Assembly: GCA_026874595.1 (NCBI GenBank)
Contig: CM049310.1
Span: 41,239,558-41,303,557 of the forward strand
Source of the DNA: Sipunculus nudus
Lineage: Eukaryota; Annelida; Sipuncula; Golfingiida; Sipunculidae
DNA: 64,000 bases
Direction of reading: 5' to 3'
Shown: piece after piece, positions 59,366 through 64,000 of the stretch
How the letters are laid out: every line of letters begins with the position of its first letter
Position numbering within the stretch: position 1 is the first letter of the stretch
Made by a program: the position numbers and the translations under genes
Notes under the pieces: model-generated
The model's database searches: none
The model's input: only the letters and a program-made list of their open reading frames with translations
What the model was told of the DNA's origin: nothing

Positions 59366-61310
59366 CTGCAATTACATAACAGGATACATGATCTGTACTA
59401 TGGCAATAATATTGGGTAAAAATTAATTTTAAATACAATAATATGCTGAACTGAAACAAAGGCATCACCATCTACTTATAAATAATAAACACTTAAATAA
59501 ATAAAAATGTAATTAAAGTTAAATGATAACAGGCTTCATGTTACTATCTGTAACCCCTGAAATATATGGTGTCCCGAAAGGGCTGAATAGATTAAAATTT
59601 TAAAACCAGCAAACTCTAACACAAATATATTCCCTTTATATGGAATAAAAAACCCTACTTGAAGACTGATACCAGTGTGCTAAAGGTTTATATAACTGTA
59701 AAATTTTTTTTTCTTATAAAAAGATACAGCAAGAACTGGCAATACAAACTACTACTAAGTATTAAAACATCTGCAAATCAATCACCATCAAATGAAGAAT
59801 CATTACCATTTGAAGTTGAAATCTCTGGCTGCCACAATGAATAACTCTACAGCTCTGAACATCCCACCCTTGGTATCCCCTGACACCATAAATTATTATT
59901 ATTATACAGGTATGCTGGTTAATCACAGCCAATTTACTTAACAGGTGCAGATGACAGCCACCACAAAGTCCTGTTTCTGTGTTTGTGAGGTGTATAAAGG
60001 ATGTAAAATAACTCCCCACCGAGCAGGACTTGTTGATCACACTGATAATGGAGCTACTAGATTACCATATATTATCTTTGAAAATCCTGTTACTATGGTG
60101 ATGTCATGGATATCAAGGATTTGCTTATTCACAGTCACAAGTTCATCTGGCTTTACATTCTTTGCCGAAAAATATGCATTAAAGTATCCTAGTTGCCTCT
60201 ACATACACAACAGTGTGAACTTGTTATATAATATTAACAATTCAAGTTTGTTATGGACAAAGCCAGAAACATCAGGTGGTTTGTTTGAAATTTCATGTAT
60301 CCATGTTAAAGTACACCCTTATGAAAAATATTTCAAACTATGATTAAAAATATTAAAGGGGCATATTCTGATATCTGATATCTAAAGATATTCCTTGAAA
60401 AAAATAGTTCAGAAAACGCCAATCCCACCGTTCACAGGTAATTCATTTTGTTTTTATCCATGTGATTATGACATGAGGGTGCCTGAGCCAAACACATTCA
60501 ATAGAGACATCTGGTGGCAAGTCAGATGAATTAGAGTTTTCCAAAGGTATTTTGCAACTAGTGACCTTTCAACATCCATACTTATACAACATGTTTTTTT
60601 TTTAATGTTTGTTAACATTTGTGCATGTTTCCTGTTTATTAATAACTTGTAAATAAACAAGCTGACACATCCATCACAAAGACACTATAAGATCAAGAGG
60701 TTCATTAATACATCCCCAGAGTAAGCCAAAAATTACATAAGTTCTACATGGAAGGCAGGTGAATAGGTGGCATCAGGGTGATAGCTTATGAATATGGTAA
60801 CAGGAAGAATCTGTCTGCTAATGGATTGGCTGATTTCAGTCAGAAGTTCATTGCCATGGGATCACTTATTTGAAATTTGGCAGTTGAACTTGTATCTATT
60901 TTATCATCTGACTTATTTTCCCCTATATCTCTTCCAAATAAATGAAAAAAAAATGGGTTATGATAATAGCCATTGCACTGATTTGAGATGGACTTAACTC
61001 AAAAGACTGCTAAATATTTATTTTTGCATAATCTGATACTCATCAAGTATATGGGCCACATGCTGGAAAACTAACTCGACATAGAAAGTAGATAAACAGA
61101 ACTGAATTAATGTATGAGGCTTTTAACTGCAAACATTTTTAAAATCTAAGTCAAATTCTGAAAATCTGAATCATTAAATAACTTAAATGGACACAGATGT
61201 GCTAACAATAGCAAAATTAAAGGGTCTTAAATTTTGTTTATGTCTTAAAAGAAAAGAAACTTTTTAATGTGCATTTAAAAAAGAGAAAAAATTGTTATCT
61301 GCAGCTGGTG
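59366..61310. other. PHTF: Upstream intron of PHTF, no exon found
   Basis: I looked on the minus strand for the N-terminal SWYQKKIG-type segment of PHTF and did not find it. A stretch near 60594-60710 resembles the dispersed sequence at about 10967 and 16278. Confidence 0.45.
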
Positions 61311-61317
61311 CATCCTC

Positions 61318-64000
61318 TGCTTCAAGTATTAGTTATCAGTGTTTCTAGTTCCTGGTATTAGTTACCAATGTTTCTAGTTACTGGTATTATTTACCAGTGT
61401 TTCTAGTTCCTAGTATTAGTTACCAGTGTTTCTAGTTACTGGTATTAGTTACCAGTGTTTCTAGTTACTGGTATTAGTTACCAGTGTTTCTAGTTACTGG
61501 TATTAGTTACCAGTGTTTCTAGTTCCTGGTATAAGTTACCAGTGTTTCAAGTTCCTGGTATTAGTTACCAGTGTTTCTAGTTACTGGTATTAGTTACCAG
61601 TGTTTCTAGTTACTAGTATTAGTTACAAGTGTTTCTAGTTACTGGTATTAGTTACCAGTGTTTCTAGTTCCTGGTATTAGTTACGAGTGTTTCTAGTTAC
61701 TGGTATTAGTTACCAGTGCTTCTAGTTACTGGTATTAGTTACCAGTGTTTCTAGTTCCTGGTATTAGTTACCAGTGTTTCTAGTTCCTGGTATTAGTTAC
61801 CAGTGTTTCTAGTTCCTGGTATAAGTTACCAATGTTTCTAGTTACTGGTATTAGTTACCAGTGTTTCTAGTTCCTGGTATAAGTTACCAGTGTTTCAAGT
61901 TCCTGGTATTAGTTACCAGTGTTTCTAGTTACTGGTATTAGTTACCAGTGTTTCTAGTTACTAGTATTAGTTACAAGTGTTTCTAGTTACTGGTATTAGT
62001 TACCAGTGTTTCTAGTTCCTGGTATTAGTTACGAGTGTTTCTAGTTACTGGTATTAGTTACCAGTGCTTCTAGTTACTGGTATTAGTTACCAGTGTTTCT
62101 AGTTCCTGGTATTAGTTACCAGTGTTTCTAGTTCCTGGTATTAGTTACCAGTGTTTCTAGTTCCTGGTATAAGTTACCAATGTTTCTAGTTACTGGTATT
62201 AGATACCAGTGTTTCTAGTTCCTGGTATAAGTTACCAGTGTTTCTAGTTCCTGGTATTAGTTACAAATGTTTCTAGTTACTGGTATTAGTTACCAGTGTT
62301 TCTAGTTCCTGGTATTACTATTAGTTACCAGTGTTTCTAGTTACTGGTATTAGTTACCAGTGTTTCTAGTTCCTGGTATAAGTTACCAATGTTTCTAGTT
62401 ACTGGTATTAGTTACCAGTGTTTCTAGTTCCTGGTATTAGTTACCAGTGTTTCTAGTTCCTGGTATTAGTTACCAGTGTTTCTAGTTCCTGGTATTAGTT
62501 ACCAGTGTTTCTAGTTACTGGTATTAGTTACCAGTGTTTCTAGTTACTGGTATTAGTTACCAGTGTTTCTAGTTCCTGGTATAAGTTACCAGTGTTTCTA
62601 GTTCCTGGTATTAGTAACCAGTGTTTCTAGTTCCTGGTATTAGTTACCAGTGTTTCTAGTTCCTGGTATTAGTTACCAGTGTTTCTAGTTACTGGTAATA
62701 GTTACCAGTGTTTCTAGTTACTGGTATTAGTTACCAGTGTTTCTAGTTACTGATATTAGTTACCAGTGTTTCTAGTTACTGGTATTAGTTACCAGTGTTT
62801 CTAGTTCCTGGTATTAGTTACCAGTGTTTCTAGTTCCTGGTATTAGTTACCAGTGTTTCTAGTTACTGGTATTAGTTACCAGTGTTTCTAGTTCCTGGTA
62901 TTAGTTACCAGTGTTTCTAGTTCCTGGTATGAGTTATCCCGTGTTTCTAGTTACTGGTATTAGTTACCAGTGTTTCTAGTTACTGGTATTAGTTACCAGT
63001 GTTTCTAGTTCCTGGTATTAGTTACCAGTGTTTCTAGTTCCTGGTATAAGTTACCAATGTTTCTAGTTACTGGTAATAGTTACTATTGTTTCTGGTTCCT
63101 GGTATAAATTACCAGTGTTTCTAGTTACTGGTACAAGTTACCAGTGTTTCTAGTTCCTGGTATTAGTTACCAGTGTTTCTAGTTCCTGGTATTAGTTACC
63201 AGTGTTTCTAGTTCCTGGTATTAGTTACCAGTGTTTCTAGTTCCTGGAATTAGTTACCAGTGTTTATAGTTACTGGTATTAGTTACCAGTGTTTCTAGTT
63301 ACTGGTATTAGTTACCAGTGTTTCTAGTTACTGGTATTAGTTACCAGTGCTTCTAGTTACTGGTATTAGTTACCAGTGTTTCTAGTTCCTGGTATTAGTT
63401 ACCAGTGTTTCTAGTTACTGGTATTAGTTACCAGTGTTTCTAGTTCCTGGTATTAGTTACCAGTGTTTCTAGTTCCTGGTATTACTATTAGTTACCGGTG
63501 TTTCTAGTTACTGGTAATTAGTTACCAGTGTTTTAAGTTACTGGTATAATGTACCAATGTTTCTAGTTACTGGTATTAGATACCAGTGTTTCTAGTTCCT
63601 GGTATTACTATTAGTTACCAGTGTTTCTAGTTCCTGGTATTAGTTACCAATGTTTCTAGTTACTGGTATTAGTTACCAGTGTTTCTAGTTCCTGGTATTA
63701 CTATTAGTTACCAGTGTTTCTAGTTACTGGTATTAGTTACCAGTGTTTCTAGTTCCTGGTATAAGTTACCAATGTTTCTAGTTACTGGTATTAGTTACCA
63801 GTGTTTCTAGTTCCTGGTATTAGTTTCCAGTGTTTCTTGTTACTGGTATTAGTTACAAGTGTTTCTAGTTATTAGTTACAAGTGTTTTTAGTTACTGGTA
63901 TAAGTTATCAGTGTTTCTAGTTACTGGTTTAATTTACCAGTGTTTCTAGTTACTGGTTTAATTTACCAGAGTTTTTTAGTTACTGGTATTAGTAACCAGT
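61318..64000. repeat. 29-bp minisatellite with higher-order structure, runs off the window
   Basis: About 90 units of a 29-bp sequence containing CTAGTTACTGGTATTAGTTA followed by CCAGTGTTT. Two main unit types differ at TTACTGG versus TTCCTGG. Each unit contains the near-palindrome ACTGGTA...TACCAGT, so single strands could fold into serial hairpins. Marker variants (TTTCAAG at 61545 and 61893; TTACGAGTG at 61681 and 62029) recur at exactly 348 bases, which is 12 units. The array continues past the right edge and is presumably in a PHTF intron. Confidence 0.96.

Noticed and set aside
60505-60520. Third CTCF-like motif (minus-strand CCACCAGATGTC)
   Set aside because: It differs from the consensus in the central GGC, which is needed for recognition.
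61318-64000. CRISPR-like regular array
   Set aside because: There are no unique spacers; the whole 29-bp unit is repeated head to tail, so it is a minisatellite in an animal genome.

Overview
This window looks like nuclear DNA of an invertebrate animal, most likely a mollusc and perhaps a bivalve. It is AT-rich and has long introns, many (TA)n runs and several kinds of non-autonomous transposon. It also carries a degraded Ty3-type LTR element of the Gmr1 kind, and a multi-exon gene whose product I recognise as PHTF. The phylum is an inference from the repeat types and gene content. No rRNA, tRNA gene, CRISPR array or bacterial-type operon was seen.

Layout. Positions 1-5.2 kb are non-coding, with a dispersed repeat rich in AGGTCA half-sites and simple repeats. 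Positions 5248-10409 hold a minus-strand LTR retrotransposon inserted inside a (TA)n microsatellite; its gag-pro-pol is broken. Positions 12121-14820 (+) and 22023-24737 (-) are two intronless, convergently arranged paralogues of about 900 residues with roughly ten membrane segments; I do not recognise the family. The 7.2 kb between them has no gene but holds two CTCF-like motifs pointing towards each other. Positions 25.2-33.2 kb are repeats (a tandem module with a GGTGGCGCCACC palindrome, a minisatellite, and a Helitron-like element with a 180-bp tandem core) around an AT-rich stretch without genes.

From 59365 down to 33953 runs the minus-strand PHTF gene. Fourteen exons were reconstructed by hand with consistent splice phases; they total 2493 nt and end at a TGA. 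The first coding exon or exons lie beyond the right edge. Its introns hold a tRNA-derived SINE with 10-bp target duplications, a hAT-like element with perfect 8-bp target duplications, pogo-like MITEs, and a 20-bp minisatellite that ends 13 bases before a splice acceptor. The right end (61.3-64.0 kb) is a 29-bp minisatellite with a 12-unit higher-order duplication, and it runs off the window.

The main biology is therefore one conserved ER-membrane protein gene (PHTF), one pair of unfamiliar multi-pass membrane proteins, and a dense set of mobile elements. The most unusual items are the paralogue pair with its convergent CTCF-like motifs, the LTR element with integrase ahead of the RT/RNase H remnant and an in-frame deletion joining them, and the minisatellite next to a PHTF splice site. 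All family assignments come from reading the sequence and from memory; no search was run.
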